Source: Mesostigma viride (taxonomy: Eukaryota; Streptophyta; Mesostigmatophyceae; Mesostigmatales; Mesostigmataceae). Taken from it: 64,000 nt of DNA. The position numbers were made by a program, and so were the translations under genes. The notes below the pieces were generated by a model. It ran no database searches, was not told the origin of the DNA, and saw only the letters and a program-made list of their open reading frames with translations. Where the stretch lies: the NCBI GenBank assembly GCA_009746045.1, contig RPFO01000284.1:5001-69000 (forward strand), given 5' to 3'. Shown here piece by piece: positions 51,877 through 64,000 of this stretch. Within the stretch, counting starts at the first letter, position 1, and every line of letters begins with the position of its first letter.

Positions 51877-54800
51877 GATCGCGGCGATGTGTTCCTGTTG
51901 TGATCGCGGCGATGTGTTCCTGTTGTGATCGCGGCGATGTGTACCTGTTGTGATCGCGGCGATGTGTTCCTGTTGTGATCGCGGCGATGTGTTCCTGTTG
52001 TGATCGCGGCGATGTGTTCCTGTTGTGATCGCGGCGATGTGTTCCTGTTGTGATCGCGGCGATGTGTTCCTGTTGTGATCGCGGCGATGTGTTCCTGTTG
52101 TGGCGATGTGTTCCTGTTGTGATCGCGGCGATGTGTTCCTGTTGTGGTCGCGGCGATGTGTTCCTGTTGTGATCGCGGCGATGTGTTCCTGTTGTGATCG
52201 CGGCGATGTGTTCCTGTTGTGATCGCGGCGATGTGTTCCTGTTGTGATCGCGGCGATGTGTTCCTGTTGTGATCGCGGCGATGTGTTCCTGTTGTGATCG
52301 CGGCGATGTGTTCCTGTTGTGATCGCGGCGATGTGTTCCTGTTGTGATCGCGGCGATGTGTTCCTGTTGTGATCGCGGCGATGTGTTCCTGTTGTGATCG
52401 CGGCGATGTGTTCCTGTTGTGATCGCGGCGATGTGTTCCTGTTGTGATCGCGGCGATGTGTTCCTGTTGTGATCGCGGCGATGTGTTCCTGTTGTGATCG
52501 CGGCGATGTGTTCCTGTTGTGATCGCGGCGATGTGTTCCTGTTGTGATCGCGGCGATGTGTTCCTGTTGTGATCGCGGCGATGTGTTCCTGTTGTGATCG
52601 CGGCGATGTGTTCCTGTTGTGATCGCGGCGATGTGTTCCTGTTGTGATCGCGGCGATGTGTTCCTGTTGTGATCGCGGCGATGTGTTCCTGTTGTGATCG
52701 CGGCGATGTGTTCCTGTTGTGATCGCGGCGATGTGTTCCTGTTGTGATCGCGGCGATGTGTTCCTGTTGTGATCGCGGCGATGTGTTCCTGTTGTGATCG
52801 CGGCGATGTGTTCCTGTTGTGATCGCGGCGATGTGTTCCTGTTGTGATCGCGGCGATGTGTTCCTGTTGTGATCGCGGCGATGTGTTCCTGTTGTGATCG
52901 CGGCGATGTGTTCCTGTTGTGATCGCGGCGATGTGTTCCTGTTGTGATCGCGGCGATGTGTTCCTGTTGTGATCGCGGCGATGTGTTCCTGTTGTGATCG
53001 CGGCGATGTGTTCCTGTTGTGATCGCGGCGATGTGTTCCTGTTGTGATCGCGGCGATGTGTTCCTGTTGTGATCGCGGCGATGTGTTCCTGTTGTGATCG
53101 CGGCGATGTGTTCCTGTTGTGATCGCGGCGATGTGTTCCTGTTGTGATCGCGGCGATGTGTTCCTGTTGTGATCGCGGCGATGTGTTCCTGTTGTGATCG
53201 CGGCGATGTGTTCCTGTTGTGATCGCGGCGATGTGTTCCTGTTGTGATCGCGGCGATGTGTTCCTGTTGTGATCGCGGCGATGTGTTCCTGTTGTGATCG
53301 CGGCGATGTGTTCCTGTTGTGATCGCGGCGATGTGTTCCTGTTGTGATCGCGGCGATGTGTTCCTGTTGTGATCGCGGCGATGTGTTCCTGTTGTGATCG
53401 CGGCGATGTGTTCCTGTTGTGATCGCGGCGATGTGTTCCTGTTGTGATCGCGGCGATGTGTTCCTGTTGTGATCGCGGCGATGTGTTCCTGTTGTGATCG
53501 CGGCGATGTGTTCCTGTTGTGATCGCGGCGATGTGTTCCTGTTGTGATCGCGGCGATGTGTTCCTGTTGTGATCGCGGCGATGTGTTCCTGTTGTGATCG
53601 CGGCGATGTGTTCCTGTTGTGATCGCGGCGATGTGTTCCTGTTGTGATCGCGGCGATGTGTTCCTGTTGTGATCGCGGCGATGTGTTCCTGTTGTGATCG
53701 CGGCGATGTGTTCCTGTTGTGATCGCGGCGATGTGTTCCTGTTGTGATCGCGGCGATGTGTTCCTGTTGTGATCGCGGCGATGTGTTCCTGTTGTGATCG
53801 CGGCGATGTGTTCCTGTTGTGATCGCGGCGATGTGTTCCTGTTGTGATCGCGGCGATGTGTTCCTGTTGTGATCGCGGCGATGTGTTCCTGTTGTGATCG
53901 CGGCGATGTGTTCCTGTTGTGATCGCGGCGATGTGTTCCTGTTGTGATCGCGGCGATGTGTTCCTGTTGTGATCGCGGCGATGTGTTCCTGTTGTGATCG
54001 CGGCGATGTGTTCCTGTTGTGATCGCGGCGATGTGTTCCTGTTGTGATCGCGGCGATGTGTTCCTGTTGTGATCGCGGCGATGTGTTCCTGTTGTGATCG
54101 CGGCGATGTGTTCCTGTTGTGATCGCGGCGATGTGTTCCTGTTGTGATCGCGGCGATGTGTTCCTGTTGTGATCGCGGCGATGTGTTCCTGTTGTGATCG
54201 CGGCGATGTGTTCCTGTTGTGATCGCGGCGATGTGTTCCTGTTGTGATCGCGGCGATGTGTTCCTGTTGTGATCGCGGCGATGTGTTCCTGTTGTGATCG
54301 CGGCGATGTGTTCCTGTTGTGATCGCGGCGATGTGTTCCTGTTGTGATCGCGGCGATGTGTTCCTGTTGTGATCGCGGCGATGTGTTCCTGTTGTGATCG
54401 CGGCGATGTGTTCCTGTTGTGATCGCGGCGATGTGTTCCTGTTGTGATCGCGGCGATGTGTTCCTGTTGTGATCGCGGCGATGTGTTCCTGTTGTGATCG
54501 CGGCGATGTGTTCCTGTTGTGATCGCGGCGATGTGTTCCTGTTGTGATCGCGGCGATGTGTTCCTGTTGTGATCGCGGCGATGTGTTCCTGTTGTGATCG
54601 CGGCGATGTGTTCCTGTTGTGATCGCGGCGATGTGTTCCTGTTGTGATCGCGGCGATGTGTTCCTGTTGTGATCGCGGCGATGTGTTCCTGTTGTGATCG
54701 CGGCGATGTGTTCCTGTTGTGATCGCGGCGATGTGTTCCTGTTGTGATCGCGGCGATGTGTTCCTGTTGTGATCGCGGCGATGTGTTCCTGTTGTGATCG

Positions 54801-57800
54801 CGGCGATGTGTTCCTGTTGTGATCGCGGCGATGTGTTCCTGTTGTGATCGCGGCGATGTGTTCCTGTTGTGATCGCGGCGATGTGTTCCTGTTGTGATCG
54901 CGGCGATGTGTTCCTGTTGTGATCGCGGCGATGTGTTCCTGTTGTGATCGCGGCGATGTGTTCCTGTTGTGATCGCGGCGATGTGTTCCTGTTGTGATCG
55001 CGGCGATGTGTTCCTGTTGTGATCGCGGCGATGTGTTCCTGTTGTGATCGCGGCGATGTGTTCCTGTTGTGATCGCGGCGATGTGTTCCTGTTGTGATCG
55101 CGGCGATGTGTTCCTGTTGTGATCGCGGCGATGTGTTCCTGTTGTGATCGCGGCGATGTGTTCCTGTTGTGATCGCGGCGATGTGTTCCTGTTGTGATCG
55201 CGGCGATGTGTTCCTGTTGTGATCGCGGCGATGTGTTCCTGTTGTGATCGCGGCGATGTGTTCCTGTTGTGATCGCGGCGATGTGTTCCTGTTGTGATCG
55301 CGGCGATGTGTTCCTGTTGTGATCGCGGCGATGTGTTCCTGTTGTGATCGCGGCGATGTGTTCCTGTTGTGATCGCGGCGATGTGTTCCTGTTGTGATCG
55401 CGGCGATGTGTTCCTGTTGTGATCGCGGCGATGTGTTCCTGTTGTGATCGCGGCGATGTGTTCCTGTTGTGATCGCGGCGATGTGTTCCTGTTGTGATCG
55501 CGGCGATGTGTTCCTGTTGTGATCGCGGCGATGTGTTCCTGTTGTGATCGCGGCGATGTGTTCCTGTTGTGATCGCGGCGATGTGTTCCTGTTGTGATCG
55601 CGGCGATGTGTTCCTGTTGTGATCGCGGCGATGTGTTCCTGTTGTGATCGCGGCGATGTGTTCCTGTTGTGATCGCGGCGATGTGTTCCTGTTGTGATCG
55701 CGGCGATGTGTTCCTGTTGTGATCGCGGCGATGTGTTCCTGTTGTGATCGCGGCGATGTGTTCCTGTTGTGATCGCGGCGATGTGTTCCTGTTGTGATCG
55801 CGGCGATGTGTTCCTGTTGTGATCGCGGCGATGTGTTCCTGTTGTGATCGCGGCGATGTGTTCCTGTTGTGATCGCGGCGATGTGTTCCTGTTGTGATCG
55901 CGGCGATGTGTTCCTGTTGTGATCGCGGCGATGTGTTCCTGTTGTGATCGCGGCGATGTGTTCCTGTTGTGATCGCGGCGATGTGTTCCTGTTGTGATCG
56001 CGGCGATGTGTTCCTGTTGTGATCGCGGCGATGTGTTCCTGTTGTGATCGCGGCGATGTGTTCCTGTTGTGATCGCGGCGATGTGTTCCTGTTGTGATCG
56101 CGGCGATGTGTTCCTGTTGTGATCGCGGCGATGTGTTCCTGTTGTGATCGCGGCGATGTGTTCCTGTTGTGATCGCGGCGATGTGTTCCTGTTGTGATCG
56201 CGGCGATGTGTTCCTGTTGTGATCGCGGCGATGTGTTCCTGTTGTGATCGCGGCGATGTGTTCCTGTTGTGATCGCGGCGATGTGTTCCTGTTGTGATCG
56301 CGGCGATGTGTTCCTGTTGTGATCGCGGCGATGTGTTCCTGTTGTGATCGCGGCGATGTGTTCCTGTTGTGATCGCGGCGATGTGTTCCTGTTGTGATCG
56401 CGGCGATGTGTTCCTGTTGTGATCGCGGCGATGTGTTCCTGTTGTGATCGCGGCGATGTGTTCCTGTTGTGATCGCGGCGATGTGTTCCTGTTGTGATCG
56501 CGGCGATGTGTTCCTGTTGTGATCGCGGCGATGTGTTCCTGTTGTGATCGCGGCGATGTGTTCCTGTTGTGATCGCGGCGATGTGTTCCTGTTGTGATCG
56601 CGGCGATGTGTTCCTGTTGTGATCGCGGCGATGTGTTCCTGTTGTGATCGCGGCGATGTGTTCCTGTTGTGATCGCGGCGATGTGTTCCTGTTGTGATCG
56701 CGGCGATGTGTTCCTGTTGTGATCGCGGCGATGTGTTCCTGTTGTGATCGCGGCGATGTGTTCCTGTTGTGATCGCGGCGATGTGTTCCTGTTGTGATCG
56801 CGGCGATGTGTTCCTGTTGTGATCGCGGCGATGTGTTCCTGTTGTGATCGCGGCGATGTGTTCCTGTTGTGATCGCGGCGATGTGTTCCTGTTGTGATCG
56901 CGGCGATGTGTTCCTGTTGTGATCGCGGCGATGTGTTCCTGTTGTGATCGCGGCGATGTGTTCCTGTTGTGATCGCGGCGATGTGTTCCTGTTGTGATCG
57001 CGGCGATGTGTTCCTGTTGTGATCGCGGCGATGTGTTCCTGTTGTGATCGCGGCGATGTGTTCCTGTTGTGATCGCGGCGATGTGTTCCTGTTGTGATCG
57101 CGGCGATGTGTTCCTGTTGTGATCGCGGCGATGTGTTCCTGTTGTGATCGCGGCGATGTGTTCCTGTTGTGATCGCGGCGATGTGTTCCTGTTGTGATCG
57201 CGGCGATGTGTTCCTGTTGTGATCGCGGCGATGTGTTCCTGTTGTGATCGCGGCGATGTGTTCCTGTTGTGATCGCGGCGATGTGTTCCTGTTGTGATCG
57301 CGGCGATGTGTTCCTGTTGTGATCGCGGCGATGTGTTCCTGTTGTGATCGCGGCGATGTGTTCCTGTTGTGATCGCGGCGATGTGTTCCTGTTGTGATCG
57401 CGGCGATGTGTTCCTGTTGTGATCGCGGCGATGTGTTCCTGTTGTGATCGCGGCGATGTGTTCCTGTTGTGATCGCGGCGATGTGTTCCTGTTGTGATCG
57501 CGGCGATGTGTTCCTGTTGTGATCGCGGCGATGTGTTCCTGTTGTGATCGCGGCGATGTGTTCCTGTTGTGATCGCGGCGATGTGTTCCTGTTGTGATCG
57601 CGGCGATGTGTTCCTGTTGTGATCGCGGCGATGTGTTCCTGTTGTGATCGCGGCGATGTGTTCCTGTTGTGATCGCGGCGATGTGTTCCTGTTGTGATCG
57701 CGGCGATGTGTTCCTGTTGTGATCGCGGCGATGTGTTCCTGTTGTGATCGCGGCGATGTGTTCCTGTTGTGATCGCGGCGATGTGTTCCTGTTGTGATCG

Positions 57801-60800
57801 CGGCGATGTGTTCCTGTTGTGATCGCGGCGATGTGTTCCTGTTGTGATCGCGGCGATGTGTTCCTGTTGTGATCGCGGCGATGTGTTCCTGTTGTGATCG
57901 CGGCGATGTGTTCCTGTTGTGATCGCGGCGATGTGTTCCTGTTGTGATCGCGGCGATGTGTTCCTGTTGTGATCGCGGCGATGTGTTCCTGTTGTGATCG
58001 CGGCGATGTGTTCCTGTTGTGATCGCGGCGATGTGTTCCTGTTGTGATCGCGGCGATGTGTTCCTGTTGTGATCGCGGCGATGTGTTCCTGTTGTGATCG
58101 CGGCGATGTGTTCCTGTTGTGATCGCGGCGATGTGTTCCTGTTGTGATCGCGGCGATGTGTTCCTGTTGTGATCGCGGCGATGTGTTCCTGTTGTGATCG
58201 CGGCGATGTGTTCCTGTTGTGATCGCGGCGATGTGTTCCTGTTGTGATCGCGGCGATGTGTTCCTGTTGTGATCGCGGCGATGTGTTCCTGTTGTGATCG
58301 CGGCGATGTGTTCCTGTTGTGATCGCGGCGATGTGTTCCTGTTGTGATCGCGGCGATGTGTTCCTGTTGTGATCGCGGCGATGTGTTCCTGTTGTGATCG
58401 CGGCGATGTGTTCCTGTTGTGATCGCGGCGATGTGTTCCTGTTGTGATCGCGGCGATGTGTTCCTGTTGTGATCGCGGCGATGTGTTCCTGTTGTGATCG
58501 CGGCGATGTGTTCCTGTTGTGATCGCGGCGATGTGTTCCTGTTGTGATCGCGGCGATGTGTTCCTGTTGTGATCGCGGCGATGTGTTCCTGTTGTGATCG
58601 CGGCGATGTGTTCCTGTTGTGATCGCGGCGATGTGTTCCTGTTGTGATCGCGGCGATGTGTTCCTGTTGTGATCGCGGCGATGTGTTCCTGTTGTGATCG
58701 CGGCGATGTGTTCCTGTTGTGATCGCGGCGATGTGTTCCTGTTGTGATCGCGGCGATGTGTTCCTGTTGTGATCGCGGCGATGTGTTCCTGTTGTGATCG
58801 CGGCGATGTGTTCCTGTTGTGATCGCGGCGATGTGTTCCTGTTGTGATCGCGGCGATGTGTTCCTGTTGTGATCGCGGCGATGTGTTCCTGTTGTGATCG
58901 CGGCGATGTGTTCCTGTTGTGATCGCGGCGATGTGTTCCTGTTGTGATCGCGGCGATGTGTTCCTGTTGTGATCGCGGCGATGTGTTCCTGTTGTGATCG
59001 CGGCGATGTGTTCCTGTTGTGATCGCGGCGATGTGTTCCTGTTGTGATCGCGGCGATGTGTTCCTGTTGTGATCGCGGCGATGTGTTCCTGTTGTGATCG
59101 CGGCGATGTGTTCCTGTTGTGATCGCGGCGATGTGTTCCTGTTGTGATCGCGGCGATGTGTTCCTGTTGTGATCGCGGCGATGTGTTCCTGTTGTGATCG
59201 CGGCGATGTGTTCCTGTTGTGATCGCGGCGATGTGTTCCTGTTGTGATCGCGGCGATGTGTTCCTGTTGTGATCGCGGCGATGTGTTCCTGTTGTGATCG
59301 CGGCGATGTGTTCCTGTTGTGATCGCGGCGATGTGTTCCTGTTGTGATCGCGGCGATGTGTTCCTGTTGTGATCGCGGCGATGTGTTCCTGTTGTGATCG
59401 CGGCGATGTGTTCCTGTTGTGATCGCGGCGATGTGTTCCTGTTGTGATCGCGGCGATGTGTTCCTGTTGTGATCGCGGCGATGTGTTCCTGTTGTGATCG
59501 CGGCGATGTGTTCCTGTTGTGATCGCGGCGATGTGTTCCTGTTGTGATCGCGGCGATGTGTTCCTGTTGTGATCGCGGCGATGTGTTCCTGTTGTGATCG
59601 CGGCGATGTGTTCCTGTTGTGATCGCGGCGATGTGTTCCTGTTGTGATCGCGGCGATGTGTTCCTGTTGTGATCGCGGCGATGTGTTCCTGTTGTGATCG
59701 CGGCGATGTGTTCCTGTTGTGATCGCGGCGATGTGTTCCTGTTGTGATCGCGGCGATGTGTTCCTGTTGTGATCGCGGCGATGTGTTCCTGTTGTGATCG
59801 CGGCGATGTGTTCCTGTTGTGATCGCGGCGATGTGTTCCTGTTGTGATCGCGGCGATGTGTTCCTGTTGTGATCGCGGCGATGTGTTCCTGTTGTGATCG
59901 CGGCGATGTGTTCCTGTTGTGATCGCGGCGATGTGTTCCTGTTGTGATCGCGGCGATGTGTTCCTGTTGTGATCGCGGCGATGTGTTCCTGTTGTGATCG
60001 CGGCGATGTGTTCCTGTTGTGATCGCGGCGATGTGTTCCTGTTGTGATCGCGGCGATGTGTTCCTGTTGTGATCGCGGCGATGTGTTCCTGTTGTGATCG
60101 CGGCGATGTGTTCCTGTTGTGATCGCGGCGATGTGTTCCTGTTGTGATCGCGGCGATGTGTTCCTGTTGTGATCGCGGCGATGTGTTCCTGTTGTGATCG
60201 CGGCGATGTGTTCCTGTTGTGATCGCGGCGATGTGTTCCTGTTGTGATCGCGGCGATGTGTTCCTGTTGTGATCGCGGCGATGTGTTCCTGTTGTGATCG
60301 CGGCGATGTGTTCCTGTTGTGATCGCGGCGATGTGTTCCTGTTGTGATCGCGGCGATGTGTTCCTGTTGTGATCGCGGCGATGTGTTCCTGTTGTGATCG
60401 CGGCGATGTGTTCCTGTTGTGATCGCGGCGATGTGTTCCTGTTGTGATCGCGGCGATGTGTTCCTGTTGTGATCGCGGCGATGTGTTCCTGTTGTGATCG
60501 CGGCGATGTGTTCCTGTTGTGATCGCGGCGATGTGTTCCTGTTGTGATCGCGGCGATGTGTTCCTGTTGTGATCGCGGCGATGTGTTCCTGTTGTGATCG
60601 CGGCGATGTGTTCCTGTTGTGATCGCGGCGATGTGTTCCTGTTGTGATCGCGGCGATGTGTTCCTGTTGTGATCGCGGCGATGTGTTCCTGTTGTGATCG
60701 CGGCGATGTGTTCCTGTTGTGATCGCGGCGATGTGTTCCTGTTGTGATCGCGGCGATGTGTTCCTGTTGTGATCGCGGCGATGTGTTCCTGTTGTGATCG

Positions 60801-63800
60801 CGGCGATGTGTTCCTGTTGTGATCGCGGCGATGTGTTCCTGTTGTGATCGCGGCGATGTGTTCCTGTTGTGATCGCGGCGATGTGTTCCTGTTGTGATCG
60901 CGGCGATGTGTTCCTGTTGTGATCGCGGCGATGTGTTCCTGTTGTGATCGCGGCGATGTGTTCCTGTTGTGATCGCGGCGATGTGTTCCTGTTGTGATCG
61001 CGGCGATGTGTTCCTGTTGTGATCGCGGCGATGTGTTCCTGTTGTGATCGCGGCGATGTGTTCCTGTTGTGATCGCGGCGATGTGTTCCTGTTGTGATCG
61101 CGGCGATGTGTTCCTGTTGTGATCGCGGCGATGTGTTCCTGTTGTGATCGCGGCGATGTGTTCCTGTTGTGATCGCGGCGATGTGTTCCTGTTGTGATCG
61201 CGGCGATGTGTTCCTGTTGTGATCGCGGCGATGTGTTCCTGTTGTGATCGCGGCGATGTGTTCCTGTTGTGATCGCGGCGATGTGTTCCTGTTGTGATCG
61301 CGGCGATGTGTTCCTGTTGTGATCGCGGCGATGTGTTCCTGTTGTGATCGCGGCGATGTGTTCCTGTTGTGATCGCGGCGATGTGTTCCTGTTGTGATCG
61401 CGGCGATGTGTTCCTGTTGTGATCGCGGCGATGTGTTCCTGTTGTGATCGCGGCGATGTGTTCCTGTTGTGATCGCGGCGATGTGTTCCTGTTGTGATCG
61501 CGGCGATGTGTTCCTGTTGTGATCGCGGCGATGTGTTCCTGTTGTGATCGCGGCGATGTGTTCCTGTTGTGATCGCGGCGATGTGTTCCTGTTGTGATCG
61601 CGGCGATGTGTTCCTGTTGTGATCGCGGCGATGTGTTCCTGTTGTGATCGCGGCGATGTGTTCCTGTTGTGATCGCGGCGATGTGTTCCTGTTGTGATCG
61701 CGGCGATGTGTTCCTGTTGTGATCGCGGCGATGTGTTCCTGTTGTGATCGCGGCGATGTGTTCCTGTTGTGATCGCGGCGATGTGTTCCTGTTGTGATCG
61801 CGGCGATGTGTTCCTGTTGTGATCGCGGCGATGTGTTCCTGTTGTGATCGCGGCGATGTGTTCCTGTTGTGATCGCGGCGATGTGTTCCTGTTGTGATCG
61901 CGGCGATGTGTTCCTGTTGTGATCGCGGCGATGTGTTCCTGTTGTGATCGCGGCGATGTGTTCCTGTTGTGATCGCGGCGATGTGTTCCTGTTGTGATCG
62001 CGGCGATGTGTTCCTGTTGTGATCGCGGCGATGTGTTCCTGTTGTGATCGCGGCGATGTGTTCCTGTTGTGATCGCGGCGATGTGTTCCTGTTGTGATCG
62101 CGGCGATGTGTTCCTGTTGTGATCGCGGCGATGTGTTCCTGTTGTGATCGCGGCGATGTGTTCCTGTTGTGATCGCGGCGATGTGTTCCTGTTGTGATCG
62201 CGGCGATGTGTTCCTGTTGTGATCGCGGCGATGTGTTCCTGTTGTGATCGCGGCGATGTGTTCCTGTTGTGATCGCGGCGATGTGTTCCTGTTGTGATCG
62301 CGGCGATGTGTTCCTGTTGTGATCGCGGCGATGTGTTCCTGTTGTGATCGCGGCGATGTGTTCCTGTTGTGATCGCGGCGATGTGTTCCTGTTGTGATCG
62401 CGGCGATGTGTTCCTGTTGTGATCGCGGCGATGTGTTCCTGTTGTGATCGCGGCGATGTGTTCCTGTTGTGATCGCGGCGATGTGTTCCTGTTGTGATCG
62501 CGGCGATGTGTTCCTGTTGTGATCGCGGCGATGTGTTCCTGTTGTGATCGCGGCGATGTGTTCCTGTTGTGATCGCGGCGATGTGTTCCTGTTGTGATCG
62601 CGGCGATGTGTTCCTGTTGTGATCGCGGCGATGTGTTCCTGTTGTGATCGCGGCGATGTGTTCCTGTTGTGATCGCGGCGATGTGTTCCTGTTGTGATCG
62701 CGGCGATGTGTTCCTGTTGTGATCGCGGCGATGTGTTCCTGTTGTGATCGCGGCGATGTGTTCCTGTTGTGATCGCGGCGATGTGTTCCTGTTGTGATCG
62801 CGGCGATGTGTTCCTGTTGTGATCGCGGCGATGTGTTCCTGTTGTGATCGCGGCGATGTGTTCCTGTTGTGATCGCGGCGATGTGTTCCTGTTGTGATCG
62901 CGGCGATGTGTTCCTGTTGTGATCGCGGCGATGTGTTCCTGTTGTGATCGCGGCGATGTGTTCCTGTTGTGATCGCGGCGATGTGTTCCTGTTGTGATCG
63001 CGGCGATGTGTTCCTGTTGTGATCGCGGCGATGTGTTCCTGTTGTGATCGCGGCGATGTGTTCCTGTTGTGATCGCGGCGATGTGTTCCTGTTGTGATCG
63101 CGGCGATGTGTTCCTGTTGTGATCGCGGCGATGTGTTCCTGTTGTGATCGCGGCGATGTGTTCCTGTTGTGATCGCGGCGATGTGTTCCTGTTGTGATCG
63201 CGGCGATGTGTTCCTGTTGTGATCGCGGCGATGTGTTCCTGTTGTGATCGCGGCGATGTGTTCCTGTTGTGATCGCGGCGATGTGTTCCTGTTGTGATCG
63301 CGGCGATGTGTTCCTGTTGTGATCGCGGCGATGTGTTCCTGTTGTGATCGCGGCGATGTGTTCCTGTTGTGATCGCGGCGATGTGTTCCTGTTGTGATCG
63401 CGGCGATGTGTTCCTGTTGTGATCGCGGCGATGTGTTCCTGTTGTGATCGCGGCGATGTGTTCCTGTTGTGATCGCGGCGATGTGTTCCTGTTGTGATCG
63501 CGGCGATGTGTTCCTGTTGTGATCGCGGCGATGTGTTCCTGTTGTGATCGCGGCGATGTGTTCCTGTTGTGATCGCGGCGATGTGTTCCTGTTGTGATCG
63601 CGGCGATGTGTTCCTGTTGTGATCGCGGCGATGTGTTCCTGTTGTGATCGCGGCGATGTGTTCCTGTTGTGATCGCGGCGATGTGTTCCTGTTGTGATCG
63701 CGGCGATGTGTTCCTGTTGTGATCGCGGCGATGTGTTCCTGTTGTGATCGCGGCGATGTGTTCCTGTTGTGATCGCGGCGATGTGTTCCTGTTGTGATCG

Positions 63801-64000
63801 CGGCGATGTGTTCCTGTTGTGATCGCGGCGATGTGTTCCTGTTGTGATCGCGGCGATGTGTTCCTGTTGTGATCGCGGCGATGTGTTCCTGTTGTGATCG
63901 CGGCGATGTGTTCCTGTTGTGATCGCGGCGATGTGTTCCTGTTGTGATCGCGGCGATGTGTTCCTGTTGTGATCGCGGCGATGTGTTCCTGTTGTGATCG
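51877..64000. repeat. 25-bp satellite, more than 12.1 kb, runs off the window
   Basis: The unit GATCGCGGCGATGTGTTCCT + GTTGT is repeated about 485 times. The only variants seen are close to the left edge: GTGTACCTG near 51940, one unit shortened near 52095, and GGTCGCGG near 52147. From about 52160 to 64000 I saw no change. Plus-strand frames are closed by TGA in each three-unit cycle. The minus strand has no stop in any frame but also no ATG. No PCCB exon interrupts the array. Confidence 0.98.

Noticed and set aside
51877-64000. CRISPR array
   Set aside because: The 25-bp units are directly joined with no variable spacers, and there are no cas genes. The DNA is eukaryotic.

Overview
The window looks like nuclear DNA of a photosynthetic eukaryote, most likely a repeat-rich green alga. 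The evidence is short exons with GT-AG introns (and one GC-AG intron), a plastid lipid-associated (PAP/fibrillin) gene, plant-type CCCTAAA telomere-like repeats, many decayed non-LTR retrotransposons and DNA transposons, and very long simple-sequence arrays. No species can be named from the sequence alone. There are no bacterial operons, rRNA or tRNA genes, or CRISPR arrays that I can see.

Layout. 0-4.4 kb: a partial 3' coding end, a 567-residue ORF with a low-complexity amino end and a possible Tudor-like carboxyl end, a 173-bp satellite (five units) and a 163-residue ORF of unknown function. 4.6-7.05 kb: two nested LINE-type insertions, one with an RT (YADD intact) and one carrying only an ORF1 end. 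7-11.7 kb: mostly unassigned, with one terminal exon resembling the Rdx (SelW/SelT/SelH) fold. 11.74-15.31 kb: a 3.57-kb (TTCG)n array growing out of a LINE 3' tail. 15.3-33.5 kb: a graveyard of LINE fragments on both strands. A hAT element (8-bp TSD), two piggyBac-like TTAA elements, a 614-bp insertion with a 14-bp TSD, and three copies of an unnamed dispersed repeat lie among them. Two minus-strand exons (a glutaredoxin-type zinc ribbon and a glycine-rich membrane segment) lie at 29.4-29.9 kb. 33.9-35.0 kb: a broken BED-finger/hAT fragment and a (CCCATG)n array.

35.5-51.2 kb holds the two best genes, which are divergent. A PAP/fibrillin gene on the minus strand has five exons with consistent phases. 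A propionyl-CoA carboxylase beta-subunit gene (PCCB) on the plus strand has 13 exons with consistent phases (287 codons). The first and last exons of both genes were not found. Most PCCB introns carry their own minisatellite. After its thirteenth exon comes a telomere-like composite repeat and then a 25-bp satellite that runs to the window edge (more than 12.1 kb, about 485 units, almost without variation). The 3' part of PCCB is therefore either beyond a giant satellite-filled intron or lost.

The genes do not form a pathway. PCCB would act with a biotin-carrying alpha subunit in mitochondrial propionyl-CoA use. Fibrillin would act in plastid lipid droplets or thylakoids. The dominant theme is mobile elements whose short tails and internal repeats have expanded into large tandem arrays.
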